A stretch of DNA of 64,000 bases from Acidobacteriota bacterium. GTDB lineage: Bacteria > Acidobacteriota > Terriglobia > Terriglobales > Acidobacteriaceae. The notes below the pieces were generated by a model, which was not told the origin of the DNA, did not search any database, and saw only the letters and a program-made list of their open reading frames with translations. The stretch is taken from positions 1 to 64,000 of the forward strand of contig JANYDG010000062.1 of NCBI GenBank assembly GCA_025359885.1. The letters run 5' to 3'. Below are positions 12,065-20,229 of this stretch, in pieces (position 1 is the first letter of the stretch; the number at the start of each line of letters is the position of its first letter). The position numbers were made by a program, and so were the translations under genes.

Positions 12065-12855
12065 AGAGGTCCGCCATCTCCATTCAAATGAAGTCGAGTG
12101 ATTCCCTCCGATTGTCGCTTCCGATGTTCACCTCGATCGCCGTTACCGTCGCGATGTTTGGCCTGGGTGTGGTCGCGGCGTCAGCGCAGACGGCAGCACC
12201 CGATCCGCTGCGCACCGACTGGCCCAACCTCAAGCGCTTCCAGGCGGAGAACGCCGCCCTGCCCGCGCCGGCCGCCGGAGAGCAGCGGGTGGTCTTCATG
12301 GGCGACTCGATTACCCAGAACTGGCTGCGCAATGGCCAGCCAGACTCCCTGCCCGACCCCGGCTTTTTTCCCGGCAAGCCTTACGTCAACCGCGGCATCA
12401 GCGGCCAGACAACCCCGCAAATGCTGTTGCGCTTCCGCCAGGACGTGCTGGCGCTCAAGCCAGCAGCGGTGGTTATCTTTGCCGGCACAAACGACGTTGC
12501 CGGGAACACCGGCGATATGATGCTCGAGCAGTCGGAGGACAACTTCGCCTCCATGGCCGACCTGGCCCACGCCCACGGGGTTAAGGTTATTCTGTGTTCG
12601 ATCCTGCCGGCCTTTGATTTTGGCTGGCATCCGGGCCGTCAACCCGCGCCCAAAATTCTTGCCCTGAACAAATGGCTCAAGGACTATGCCGCAGCAAACG
12701 GCTATGTCTACGTAGATTTCCATTCGGCGATGGCCGATGACCGCGGTGGGCTTCCGTTGAAGCTGAGCGCCGACGGCGTGCACCCCAACAAGCTGGGCTA
12801 CGACATCATGAATCCGCTGGTTGAAGCGGGCATCGCCAAGGCTCTGGCGAAGTAG
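12061..12855 (+). CDS. Exported SGNH/GDSL-family hydrolase
   Basis: 264 residues: a signal peptide (about 15-40) then an SGNH hydrolase of the GDSL-like lipase/acylhydrolase type. Blocks visible: block I FMGDSITQNW with nucleophile Ser, block II GISGQTTPQM, block III FAGTNDVAG, block V DGVHPNKLGY with Asp and His. The clade resembles platelet-activating-factor acetylhydrolase-like and carbohydrate-esterase SGNH enzymes; the substrate is not predictable. The TTG start overlaps the trmFO stop; an ATG nine codons later (12088) is a possible alternative. Confidence 0.88.
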   Translation: MKRSAISIQMKSSDSLRLSLPMFTSIAVTVAMFGLGVVAASAQTAAPDPLRTDWPNLKRFQAENAALPAPAAGEQRVVFMGDSITQNWLRNGQPDSLPDPGFFPGKPYVNRGISGQTTPQMLLRFRQDVLALKPAAVVIFAGTNDVAGNTGDMMLEQSEDNFASMADLAHAHGVKVILCSILPAFDFGWHPGRQPAPKILALNKWLKDYAAANGYVYVDFHSAMADDRGGLPLKLSADGVHPNKLGYDIMNPLVEAGIAKALAK

Positions 12856-12913
12856 TAGTTATGGTTTCGGCGCGTCAAGGCGGGTGGCCCCTATCGAAAC
12901 CCGGAAGTACAAA

Positions 12914-12946
12914 GGTGCCCCAGGATCTGGATTTTTAGACCTGGGG
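12914..12946 (+). repeat. GGTGCCC-flanked hairpin element, copy 1
   Basis: The sequence ggtgccc runs straight into a stem CCCCAGG(a)TCT / AGACCTGGGG with an AT-rich loop. The same flank joined to a different stem occurs in inverse orientation at 23276-23316, which suggests a dispersed intergenic element with a constant edge and a variable stem. Confidence 0.5.
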
Positions 12947-13090
12947 TTTCCAAATCCCTCAGCAAACGAATCACCCAATCTCTTGCCGGGAATTAGCACC
13001 CATCCGCGTACACTCCAAAGAGTCCAGCATACAAACCACCCGGCCCGGAAACACCAGACCAAACAAGATGGGTCAAAGAGAGGCACTAAG

Positions 13091-13198
13091 GCATTTTCAG
13101 GAATTCTGTGCAATCTCTCGCTTGGGTGAGGTTGTATTTTTCTTGATGAAAAATCCAGTGAGCAAAGCTTCTTCGGTCTACACCATTCCTGAAAACGC
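13091..13198 (-). repeat. ~108-bp palindromic (MITE-like) element, copy 1
   Basis: Ends are inverted (gcattttcaggaat and attcctgaaaacgc), and a central hairpin ATTTTTC-ttgat-GAAAAAT sits in the middle. Read on the minus strand it matches the 21394-21497 element at both ends, including GGTGTAGACCGAA and GAAAATGCCTTA. No transposase is present. Confidence 0.7.
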
Positions 13199-13245
13199 TC
13201 TAATTGCAATTTGCAATAAAAATTGCCAAAAGCCCCAAAAAGGTA

Positions 13246-13262
13246 CCCCCCCTCCCCCCCCC
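13246..13262. repeat. C-tract (7 C, T, 9 C)
   Basis: A homopolymer-like cytosine run in noncoding DNA; on the minus strand it is a 17-nt G-rich tract. It is prone to slippage and sequencing error. Confidence 0.8.
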
Positions 13263-13424
13263 TCAATATTTTCAAAGCCTGCCTGTAATTAAATGGTAAG
13301 CAGGGCGTGCGGACCACGTTTTCCGTCTCACTCACGGGAAGGACGGGAGTCACAAGCCTCGTTCTGCTGTTGCCTTTCACTCCCCTCACTCACACTCGTC
13401 TGTCGTTCGATTACGGCTTCGGAC

Positions 13425-15446
13425 CTAGGGTTTCGGAGGTTCAAGCGACTTCGAGTGAATCGTTACCTGGGTTTCTGGAATCGTGCCATCGTTGAAGCGA
13501 ACCTCCGTCGGTACGCCCTGGAGCAGGATCCGCTGCACGCTCTTTGACCTTGCACCGAGCATCACCCGCTGGGTCACCGAAGACGAATCGCTGATGATCT
13601 GGACCGGCGCCTCGACCGCCGCATAGCCGTTGTTGGTGAGAATGACGCTCACCAGGAACGAACCGGGGACCGAGGCCTTGCTTGAAAAGACGCTCTCAAT
13701 CGCGAGATCAGGCAGTCCCTTGTCCGCGTAGACCCAATCGGCAAAGAAGCTGCCGAGAGACTTGCGCTGTCCGGCCTGCTCGATGAGCTTTTCGAAGGAA
13801 TCGCGCGCGGTGTCAGCGGCAGGATCGTAGGCCCTGAGGGCTGCCGAAAGGGTTGGGTCGCCGACCAGGTCGCGCAGCATCCAGAAGACATAGGCCGCCT
13901 TGGTGCGGTAATAGACGGGTGAGATACAGGCCACCAGCGGTTGCCCATCGCTTGCGCCGGGACTCTCAGGCTCTGCCAGCGCCAGGGCCGAGCGGGCGCT
14001 GTCAAGGGCTGCCAGGGCACGGTCACGCCCCTGCTGCTTCTCGATCCAAAGTGTCCCCATAAAGTGCGCGACGCCCTCGCTGAGCCAGGCGCGCGGCGAC
14101 AGCACCCACGCATGGCTAAGCGCGTGCGCCATGACGCCATCTAGAACCTCAGGCGAAGCGGCGCGGACCGGAGTAGCCAGCATCGCTCCGGTTTCGAAGG
14201 GAATATCGCCCTCCTCTGGCAGCTCAAGGATGGTCAACTGCGAACGGGGCTTTACTCCCAGCCAGCCTTGCAGGAAGGGCGTCACATCGGCGGCCGCGCT
14301 GCTCCAGGCGGCGACGTTATGGTCGGATTCGGGCCTGGTCCAGAGCGTGACATTGGTGGCAGGATGGCTGGTGCGGGTGGCCACAAACAGGCTAAGCGCC
14401 TCAAAGCCCAGGGTCGATTCTTCGACGCGGCCCGTCGCTACACTTGCCACCGAAGCATCAGCACCTGCAAAGTTGGTCAGCGTGACAGGGCGTCCATTGA
14501 CCAGCGCAACGCCGGGGGTGATCCCGCTACCGACCAGCATGGGAGGCGTCTCAATCGTGAGTCCGAGGCGAAGATGCGCACCGGCCAGCCGCAGCTTGTG
14601 GGTGCCGATCTCATCAAAGAGGCGCGCCCCATCCCCCAGAATTACCGGCACGGTGCTTACCGGATACCAGACGACATTGCCAAATCCGCGCAGACCCGTG
14701 AAATCCGGGGCGATGCGGTCCCAATCGGAGTGAGCCGCCGCATCCTCTGGCGTACCAATCGCGAGGAGCCTCTTGGCTGACTGCGCCACCGTGCCTGAGT
14801 AGGTTACATCCAGTTGCAGACTCCCCCCCGGCGTGAGCGGCGCCGCCAGTGCAACCACCGCCTCGTGCAGTTGGCCGGTATGGTCGGCGTCTGAATTCAG
14901 CAAAGCTGTCGAGAACGGTACAGATCGCCCTTGGATTCGAATCGCTTCCCAGGTCAGCGTCGAAGAGAGTTGCAGCGGCAGATGGGACAGCGCCGCCTTG
15001 CCATCATTGCGCACCGTCACCAGCGCACGTACAGCCAGGTAGCTCTCTGCCGGGCGCAGACGGACATCCAAGTCAAAATCAGTGTAGGTCAGCGCAGACC
15101 GCTCGGCATCCTTTGCAATCGGGGCGGCTTCAGGAGCGGTCTTGGTTGTCGGCGGTTCGGGCTGCTTTGAAGCGGCTGCCGGAGAAGGCAGGTCTTTGCT
15201 GAGAGGCAGGTCGTTGGCAGCAGGGCCATCATTTGTCTGCCCGTTTTCATCCGTCGAGCGCTGCAGAATCACTTTGCTCTTCTTTTGCTTGTTCTTGTCG
15301 GTCTGGCGAATCGTCTCGGAAGAGACTGGAGGTGCACTCGAAGACGTCTGCGCCCAGGCAGCTTGCCCGACCGACGCACTGGCAAACTCAGCCACGATCA
15401 AGGTAAAAATTGCAGCCCGTGGACACCAGCCCAAACCTGCTCTCAC
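13425..15446 (-). CDS. Exported gluzincin-like protein lacking catalytic Glu
   Basis: 673-residue exported protein with an N-terminal signal segment, a low-complexity linker (about 35-110), a beta-rich region resembling the N-domain of M1 aminopeptidases (about 115-330), then a helical domain carrying HALSH at 441-445 and WLSEGVAHF with Glu457. In gluzincins the motif is HEXXH plus a downstream Glu. Here both histidines and the third zinc ligand remain, but the catalytic Glu is Ala442. The His-to-Glu spacing is short, closer to peptidase-MA-like families than to classical M1. A C-terminal ~90-residue beta domain follows. The GTG start overlaps the rlmB stop (GTGA), so the genes are coupled. 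Probably a non-peptidolytic zinc or substrate-binding protein. Confidence 0.75.
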   Translation of the reverse strand: MRAGLGWCPRAAIFTLIVAEFASASVGQAAWAQTSSSAPPVSSETIRQTDKNKQKKSKVILQRSTDENGQTNDGPAANDLPLSKDLPSPAAASKQPEPPTTKTAPEAAPIAKDAERSALTYTDFDLDVRLRPAESYLAVRALVTVRNDGKAALSHLPLQLSSTLTWEAIRIQGRSVPFSTALLNSDADHTGQLHEAVVALAAPLTPGGSLQLDVTYSGTVAQSAKRLLAIGTPEDAAAHSDWDRIAPDFTGLRGFGNVVWYPVSTVPVILGDGARLFDEIGTHKLRLAGAHLRLGLTIETPPMLVGSGITPGVALVNGRPVTLTNFAGADASVASVATGRVEESTLGFEALSLFVATRTSHPATNVTLWTRPESDHNVAAWSSAAADVTPFLQGWLGVKPRSQLTILELPEEGDIPFETGAMLATPVRAASPEVLDGVMAHALSHAWVLSPRAWLSEGVAHFMGTLWIEKQQGRDRALAALDSARSALALAEPESPGASDGQPLVACISPVYYRTKAAYVFWMLRDLVGDPTLSAALRAYDPAADTARDSFEKLIEQAGQRKSLGSFFADWVYADKGLPDLAIESVFSSKASVPGSFLVSVILTNNGYAAVEAPVQIISDSSSVTQRVMLGARSKSVQRILLQGVPTEVRFNDGTIPETQVTIHSKSLEPPKP

Positions 15447-16255
15447 GAACCCAGCCCTTTCTGCTTCTTTGGTTTGGACGCGGCCTTGCCGGATTGGTCA
15501 GGCAATTCCGCCTTTGAAGCGCCTCGTGCTCTCGCCCGCCGCTGCCTGTAGGCCTCAAACAGTACGACCGCTCCTGCTGCCGAAACATTCAGCGAACTGA
15601 CGCCCCCCGCCATCGGAATGCGCAGCAGATGGTCACAGGTGCGGCGGACCAGTTCGTGCAACCCATCGCCCTCGCGGCCCATCACCAGCACACAGTCTCC
15701 GGAAAAGTCGAACTGGTCGTAGTCCATCGTGCCGCGCTCGTCCAGACCGATAATCCACATGTTCTGGCGCTTCAGCTCTTCGAGAGACCGCACCAGATTG
15801 ACCACGCGCGCAATGCGCAGGTGCTCCTGTGCACCGGCTGCAGCCTTGGCTGCGACCGCGCTCAACGGAGCGGCGCGGCGCTCAGTCATCACCACCGAAT
15901 CAACCCCGGCTCCGTCGGCCGAGCGCAGCAATGCGCCCAGATTCTGCGGGTCTTCGACGCCATCCAGGGCCAGAACCAGGCGTGGTTTGCCAGTCGGCGC
16001 AAGCACATCTTCAATCGTAAGGAACTGCTGCGCCCGGACAATCGCTACAACCCCCTGATGGGCCGGCGTCTTTGCCATATCGGTAAGAGTCTCGCGAGGC
16101 TCGGTGCGCACCCTGATTTTCAGTTCCTTGCAAAGCGAAACAATTGCTTCCAACCGCTCATCTCGACGCTCCCGCGCCACCAGCACATGGTCAAAGCGCC
16201 GCTTGCCTGCCTTGAGCGCCTCTTCGACTGGGTGAATCCCGTATAAAGTCTGCAT
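15443..16255 (-). CDS. rlmB: TrmH/RlmB-family 2'-O-ribose rRNA methyltransferase
   Basis: SPOUT-class enzyme, most like RlmB, which methylates the 2'-OH of a guanosine in 23S rRNA using SAM. The N-terminal substrate-binding domain (YGIHPVEEALKAGKR) is followed by the three SpoU motifs: LDGVEDPQNLGALLRSADG, LVMGREGDGL, and IPMAGGVSSLNVSAAGAVVLFEAYRQR, which form the trefoil-knot SAM site. Length 270 includes a Lys-rich C-terminal tail of about 25 residues. It is the first gene of a two-gene unit with the gluzincin-like protein. The exact target (RlmB or a related TrmH paralogue) is not certain. Confidence 0.9.
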   Translation of the reverse strand: MQTLYGIHPVEEALKAGKRRFDHVLVARERRDERLEAIVSLCKELKIRVRTEPRETLTDMAKTPAHQGVVAIVRAQQFLTIEDVLAPTGKPRLVLALDGVEDPQNLGALLRSADGAGVDSVVMTERRAAPLSAVAAKAAAGAQEHLRIARVVNLVRSLEELKRQNMWIIGLDERGTMDYDQFDFSGDCVLVMGREGDGLHELVRRTCDHLLRIPMAGGVSSLNVSAAGAVVLFEAYRQRRARARGASKAELPDQSGKAASKPKKQKGLGS

Positions 16256-16368
16256 CTCTTCAGTTTAGGCCTTTTCGCCTCAGATTCACTCACCCTTCAG
16301 CAATGAATTGGTTCTCGACCGGGTTCCATTATCAGGAGCTGCGCCATGCCTATATGATTGGTCACGCA

Positions 16369-18210
16369 ATGATTCCAACCTTTCCCGTCCCAGCTACCGT
16401 CCGGCATCTCACCCTTGCCGCTGCCTTCCTTGTGCTTTCCCTGCCTGGATTCTGCCAGGTGGACGTGCTCACCCAGCACAATGACAACGCGCGCACCGGT
16501 GCCAATCTTCAGGAGACCGTCCTCACCCCGGCAACCGTCAATCCGCAGCACTTTGGCCTGATTTTCAAACATCTCCTGGACGACCAGCTCTATACCCAGC
16601 CGCTGGTCGCGACACACGTTCGAGTCAAGGGCGGATGGCATGACCTGGTCTTTGTGACCACGGTCAACAACAGCGTCTACGCTTTCGATGCAAGGGACTC
16701 GACTCTCTCTCCGCCGGTTTGGCACGTCAACTTCGGCACCCCGGCCAATCTCAATGACGCCGACTTCGGCTGCCTCGACATCAATGGCCAGATGGGCATC
16801 ATCGGTGCACCAGTGATCAATGCCGAAAAGACCGCGCTCTACGTCGTCGCTCTCACTAAAACCGGCGACAAATTCGAGCAGCGACTGCACGCGCTCGATC
16901 TGGCGACCGGGGCGGATCTGCCGCACAGCCCTGCCACCATCCAAGCTCCCGACTTTGACCCGCTGCTCCAGAATCAGCGCCCAGCGCTGCTTCTTTCCGG
17001 CGGCAAGGTACTGATCAGCTATGCCTCGCATTGCGACAAAGGGCCGTACCACGGCTTTCTGCTTGCCTACGACGCAGCCACGCTCGATCCAGGGGCGGTC
17101 TTCAACACCTCCCCCGGCGGCGATGGCGCAAGCATCTGGCAGTCCGGGCTGGCACCAGCCGTCGATTCCCACGGGAACATTTACTTCGTTACCGGCAATG
17201 GAAGCTGGAACGGCAACACCCAGTTCAGTGAAAGCTTCCTCAAGCTCGACCCATCCCTGCATGTCACCGACTGGTTTACGCCGACCAACCATGTTCAGCT
17301 GGACAAGGACGACAACGACATTGATTCTTCCGGAGCCATTCTCATCCCCGGCAAACATCTCGTCGCGGATGGCGGCAAGGAAGGCTTCCTCTACCTCGTC
17401 GATACCGAAAAGATGGGTCACCTGGGGGACGAGCATGCGGTGCAGCGCCTCTCAGTCACTGGCTCTCACCTGCACAGCCTGGTCTACTGGCAGAGCCGTA
17501 AAAACGGCGAGCTGCTCTATCTCTGGGGCCAGCGCGACAGAATCCGGGCCTACCAGTTCGAAGGCCGCAAGCTCAAGCAGGCCGCCGTCATGTCTCGCGC
17601 AGAGATGAACGAGGGTCACCCCGGCGCGATGCTCTCGCTCTCTGCCAACGGTGACCATGATGGCATCCTGTGGGCGGCCATTCACGCTACGGGCGACTCG
17701 TGGCACGAGTCCCGGCCCGGCATCCTGCACGCCTATGACGCCGACGATCTAAGCCACGAGCTGTGGAATTCTCTTGAGAACTCGGCGCGCGATGACTGCA
17801 ACAACTACTCAAAGATGGCCCCGCCTACCATCGCGAACGGGCGCGTTTATCTGGCCAGCTTTGGCACCGAAAATACCGGCACTGGCCAGCTCTGCGTCTA
17901 CGGCCTGCTGCCCTCCGGGGCCCCTCCTGCCGCGCCCACCAGCCTGCACGCCAACATTGAGGGCCGCTTCGTCTCACTCAACTGGAATACCGTGCCGGGT
18001 GCCGACTCCTATGTGGTCGAGCAGATCCAGGGCACCGAGCGGCGTGTCATCGCTTCAAATTTGACGGAGCCGGGCTTCCAATTCCCCGCTTCAGAAAAAG
18101 GTGCGGTGGAATACTCGGTCTTCGCGATCAACGCGAACGGGAGCAGTACTTCTTCCACCCAAGCGAAGGCGACGGTAAAGCAGGTTCCAGAACCCCGCAT
18201 GCACCACTAG
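16369..18210 (+). CDS. Exported PQQ-repeat beta-propeller protein with FnIII domain
   Basis: About 613 residues from the ATG before a clear signal peptide (HLTLAAAFLVLSLPGFC). The body (about 25-530) has beta-propeller blades of the PQQ/quinoprotein-like type, with phrases such as YTQPLVATHVRVKGG...LVFVTTVNNSVYAFDA. The C-terminal ~90 residues form a fibronectin type III-like domain (APTSLHANIEGRFVSLNWNTVPGADSYVVEQ). No catalytic motif of the alcohol-dehydrogenase class is evident, so a binding or scaffold role is likelier. The ORF track opens at 16303; later ATGs at 16354 and 16369 both precede the signal peptide, and no good ribosome-binding site decides between them. Confidence 0.78.
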   Translation: MIPTFPVPATVRHLTLAAAFLVLSLPGFCQVDVLTQHNDNARTGANLQETVLTPATVNPQHFGLIFKHLLDDQLYTQPLVATHVRVKGGWHDLVFVTTVNNSVYAFDARDSTLSPPVWHVNFGTPANLNDADFGCLDINGQMGIIGAPVINAEKTALYVVALTKTGDKFEQRLHALDLATGADLPHSPATIQAPDFDPLLQNQRPALLLSGGKVLISYASHCDKGPYHGFLLAYDAATLDPGAVFNTSPGGDGASIWQSGLAPAVDSHGNIYFVTGNGSWNGNTQFSESFLKLDPSLHVTDWFTPTNHVQLDKDDNDIDSSGAILIPGKHLVADGGKEGFLYLVDTEKMGHLGDEHAVQRLSVTGSHLHSLVYWQSRKNGELLYLWGQRDRIRAYQFEGRKLKQAAVMSRAEMNEGHPGAMLSLSANGDHDGILWAAIHATGDSWHESRPGILHAYDADDLSHELWNSLENSARDDCNNYSKMAPPTIANGRVYLASFGTENTGTGQLCVYGLLPSGAPPAAPTSLHANIEGRFVSLNWNTVPGADSYVVEQIQGTERRVIASNLTEPGFQFPASEKGAVEYSVFAINANGSSTSSTQAKATVKQVPEPRMHH

Positions 18211-18241
18211 CCTGCATCGTGACTACGATTGGAAAAAAAGT

Positions 18242-18266
18242 CAACGCCAGTGGCGATTTCTGCGTC
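18242..18266 (+). promoter_or_regulatory. Possible ECF-type promoter (CAAC-N17-CGTC)
   Basis: CAAC at 18242-18245 and CGTC at 18263-18266 are separated by 17 nt, like the AAC and CGTC boxes of ECF promoters. It lies directly before the sigma gene and would give a very short or absent leader. Confidence 0.25.
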
Positions 18267-18275
18267 TAAGAGTTT

Positions 18276-18953
18276 GTGATGACAAACTTTGCCGCTGCAG
18301 CCATCGCCTCAGTGCTGAGTGCCCGTGAAGCCCAGGACCTGGTGCGCCAGGAGAGTCTTGCCATTGCGCAGGGCCTCAAGCGCCAGGACGCTGGTTTGAT
18401 TGACTCGCTCATCCTGCGCTATCAGCACCGCCTGCTCCGCTATCTGCTCTACCTCACCAGCAATCGAGAACAGGCGGAAGACCTTTTTCAGGAGGTCTGG
18501 ATGCGTGTGCTGGTGCGCGGAGGCCAGTTCAACGGCAAGGCTCGCTTTGATACCTGGCTGTTCACGATCGCGCGCAATCTGGTCATCGATCTTCGCCGCA
18601 AGCGCACCATGGCGAGCCTCGACGAAATGTTTGAGGCTTCAGGAGACGACGACCGCGCCTCTGGGATTGAAATTGCCGCCGACTGCCCTTCTCCCTTCGA
18701 CCAATGCGCGAGCCTTGAGGATAAGGATCGGCTGGCCGTTGCCCTGTTGGAACTGGAGCCGCTGCACCGGGAGGTGCTGGTCCTGCGCTTTCACGAAGAA
18801 CTCTCGCTTGAAGAAATTGCAAAGGTGACACGCGCGCCACTTTCTACCGTAAAATCTCGGTTATATCGAGGCCTTGCTTCGATGAAACCCCAATTGACCG
18901 AGGCCACGCTGCCCGGCACTCGCATCAATGAACTGGCCCTCGCAGGAGACTGA
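18276..18953 (+). CDS. ECF-type RNA polymerase sigma factor
   Basis: 225-residue sigma-70-family factor with only regions 2 and 4. Region 2 (about 45-110) includes YLLYLTSNREQAEDLFQEVWMRV for -10 recognition; region 4 (about 160-205) has LEPLHREVLVLRFHEELSLEEIAKVTRAPLSTVKSRLYRG, the helix-turn-helix for the -35 element. An extra N-terminal ~40 residues precede region 2. It is followed without a gap (stop then TTG) by a small membrane protein that may act as its regulator. The regulon cannot be read from sequence. Start GTG-ATG; either codon is possible. Confidence 0.9.
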   Translation: MMTNFAAAAIASVLSAREAQDLVRQESLAIAQGLKRQDAGLIDSLILRYQHRLLRYLLYLTSNREQAEDLFQEVWMRVLVRGGQFNGKARFDTWLFTIARNLVIDLRRKRTMASLDEMFEASGDDDRASGIEIAADCPSPFDQCASLEDKDRLAVALLELEPLHREVLVLRFHEELSLEEIAKVTRAPLSTVKSRLYRGLASMKPQLTEATLPGTRINELALAGD

Positions 18954-19370
18954 TTGGACGCTGCTTCCCAACCCGAATTGGCTCCATCTGCGGTTTCCCA
19001 GGGGGAAGGAGCCGGGCATCTTGCTGCTTTGACGGGGGACCGGCAGGCTGGTCTAATTTCGGCTGTCAATGGCCGTGAAGCAAACCGCGAGCGCGCGGTC
19101 GCCCATCGCACCCGGCGCGTTTTGCTAAGCTCCCTCGGCGTACTTCAGCAGAGGAATCAGGACAAAAGCCGCGCTCGTGCACTGGCCGTCGGCATAGCCT
19201 GCGTGGTATGCCTGTTGATCGCTCCCTTGCTGTGGGAGGCGACTGACAGCCTGATTGCCGGCGAGCATCTGGCTGACCCCGGCAGCCAGCTCAGCCTGTG
19301 GGCCTGCATGATGTGCCCCACCCTGCTCGGAGCCGCGTTGCTGGTAGGCTGGTTGCGCAAACGATCGTAG
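18954..19370 (+). CDS. Small two-helix membrane protein, possible sigma partner
   Basis: 138 residues: a soluble N-terminal half (about 1-70) and two hydrophobic helices (about 75-95, ALAVGIACVVCLLIAPLLW, and about 112-132). It begins at TTG immediately after the sigma stop, so it is almost certainly co-transcribed and coupled. Anti-sigma factors often sit in this position, but the HxxxCxxC zinc motif of ZAS-type anti-sigmas is absent. I do not recognise a family; regulation of the upstream sigma factor is inferred from position only. Confidence 0.6.
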   Translation: MDAASQPELAPSAVSQGEGAGHLAALTGDRQAGLISAVNGREANRERAVAHRTRRVLLSSLGVLQQRNQDKSRARALAVGIACVVCLLIAPLLWEATDSLIAGEHLADPGSQLSLWACMMCPTLLGAALLVGWLRKRS

Positions 19371-19550
19371 ATCGTGAGGCGCACTTTGCAGGTATCAGAT
19401 TTTCCCTTTTCGGAAGAGAGGCACCCCGCCAGATCGGGCTTGAGAGCTTCCTGCTTCTGCTTCGCTCTGCATCGCAACTTCTTTTCCACCCCGCGCGTCT
19501 GAAACAGTAGAATTGCTCGCCAATCTGGTTTATCGTTGCGGGACACCCTC

Positions 19551-20078
19551 ATGCGCGAACCACAATCCATTCCGGTCAATGAAGACGCGCGGCTGATCCC
19601 CGTTTGGTCGATGATCGCAGCTGGCGTTGCTTTCGTCGCCGTCGAATACTATTTCTGGTTCATCCTGCCGGAACAGCGCCATCACGGGCCTGCGCCGATT
19701 GGTCTGCGGCTGTATTTCAACCTTTCCTGGGGTTTGCTGGCAGCGCTCTACTTCCTGATGGTGGGCTATGTCAGTCGCGATGCCCCGCGGCGCTCCATGA
19801 GCACACGTTTCTGGATGCTCATCTGCTTCGTGCTCCCCGGCGGGATTGGGTCAGTGCTGTATTTCCTTCTCCGCCTGCCTGTCACCTCACAGTGTCCCGC
19901 TTGCAGCACACACGTCCAGAGCGAATTTCACTTTTGCCCGCAATGCGCATACCAGCTCACGGCAAGCTGCGGCAATTGCTGCCGATCGGTGCGCATTACA
20001 GATCAGTTCTGCACCCGCTGCGGACACGAGCTGGCAGAGGATCACATGCCAGCCCGGCTAAGAGCAATGGCCGATTAA
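19551..20078 (+). CDS. Membrane protein with C-terminal double zinc ribbon
   Basis: About 175 residues. Three hydrophobic segments (about 15-35, 47-70, 82-105) are followed by a cytosolic zinc-ribbon region with paired CxxC motifs: CPACSTHV, CPQCAY, CGNCC, CTRCGHE. This resembles zinc-ribbon/double zinc-ribbon (DZR) proteins tethered to the membrane; the ligand or partner is unknown. The ORF track begins at a TTG five codons earlier; the ATG is used because neither has a good ribosome-binding site. It stands alone between the sigma pair and the LytTR regulator. Confidence 0.7.
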   Translation: MREPQSIPVNEDARLIPVWSMIAAGVAFVAVEYYFWFILPEQRHHGPAPIGLRLYFNLSWGLLAALYFLMVGYVSRDAPRRSMSTRFWMLICFVLPGGIGSVLYFLLRLPVTSQCPACSTHVQSEFHFCPQCAYQLTASCGNCCRSVRITDQFCTRCGHELAEDHMPARLRAMAD

Positions 20079-20229
20079 ACCGGTTCTTTGGCGCAACCTC
20101 TGCACTTTCCCAATTCGCACGCGTATCCTTCTTCCTGGACGGCTTTTTTCCTCCCGTTGCATTCGCGTTCAGGCCGTTGGAATGCACCCCTGAAATCATC
20201 GAATTTCAAGGGTACGAAAGGCTCTTGTC

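Larger units (their letters stand above)
12856..13424. other. Gene-free 0.57-kb gap rich in repeat elements
   Basis: No ORF here looks real. The gap between convergent genes holds three separate elements: a GGTGCCC-associated hairpin (12914-12946), a 108-bp palindromic element also seen at 21.4 kb (13091-13198), and a C-rich tract (13246-13262). It is visibly more AT-rich than its coding neighbours. Confidence 0.75.

Noticed and set aside
16297-17436. 379-residue minus-strand ORF over the PQQ-like gene
   Set aside because: No motif or start context; the plus-strand frame has a signal peptide and a complete propeller/FnIII architecture.
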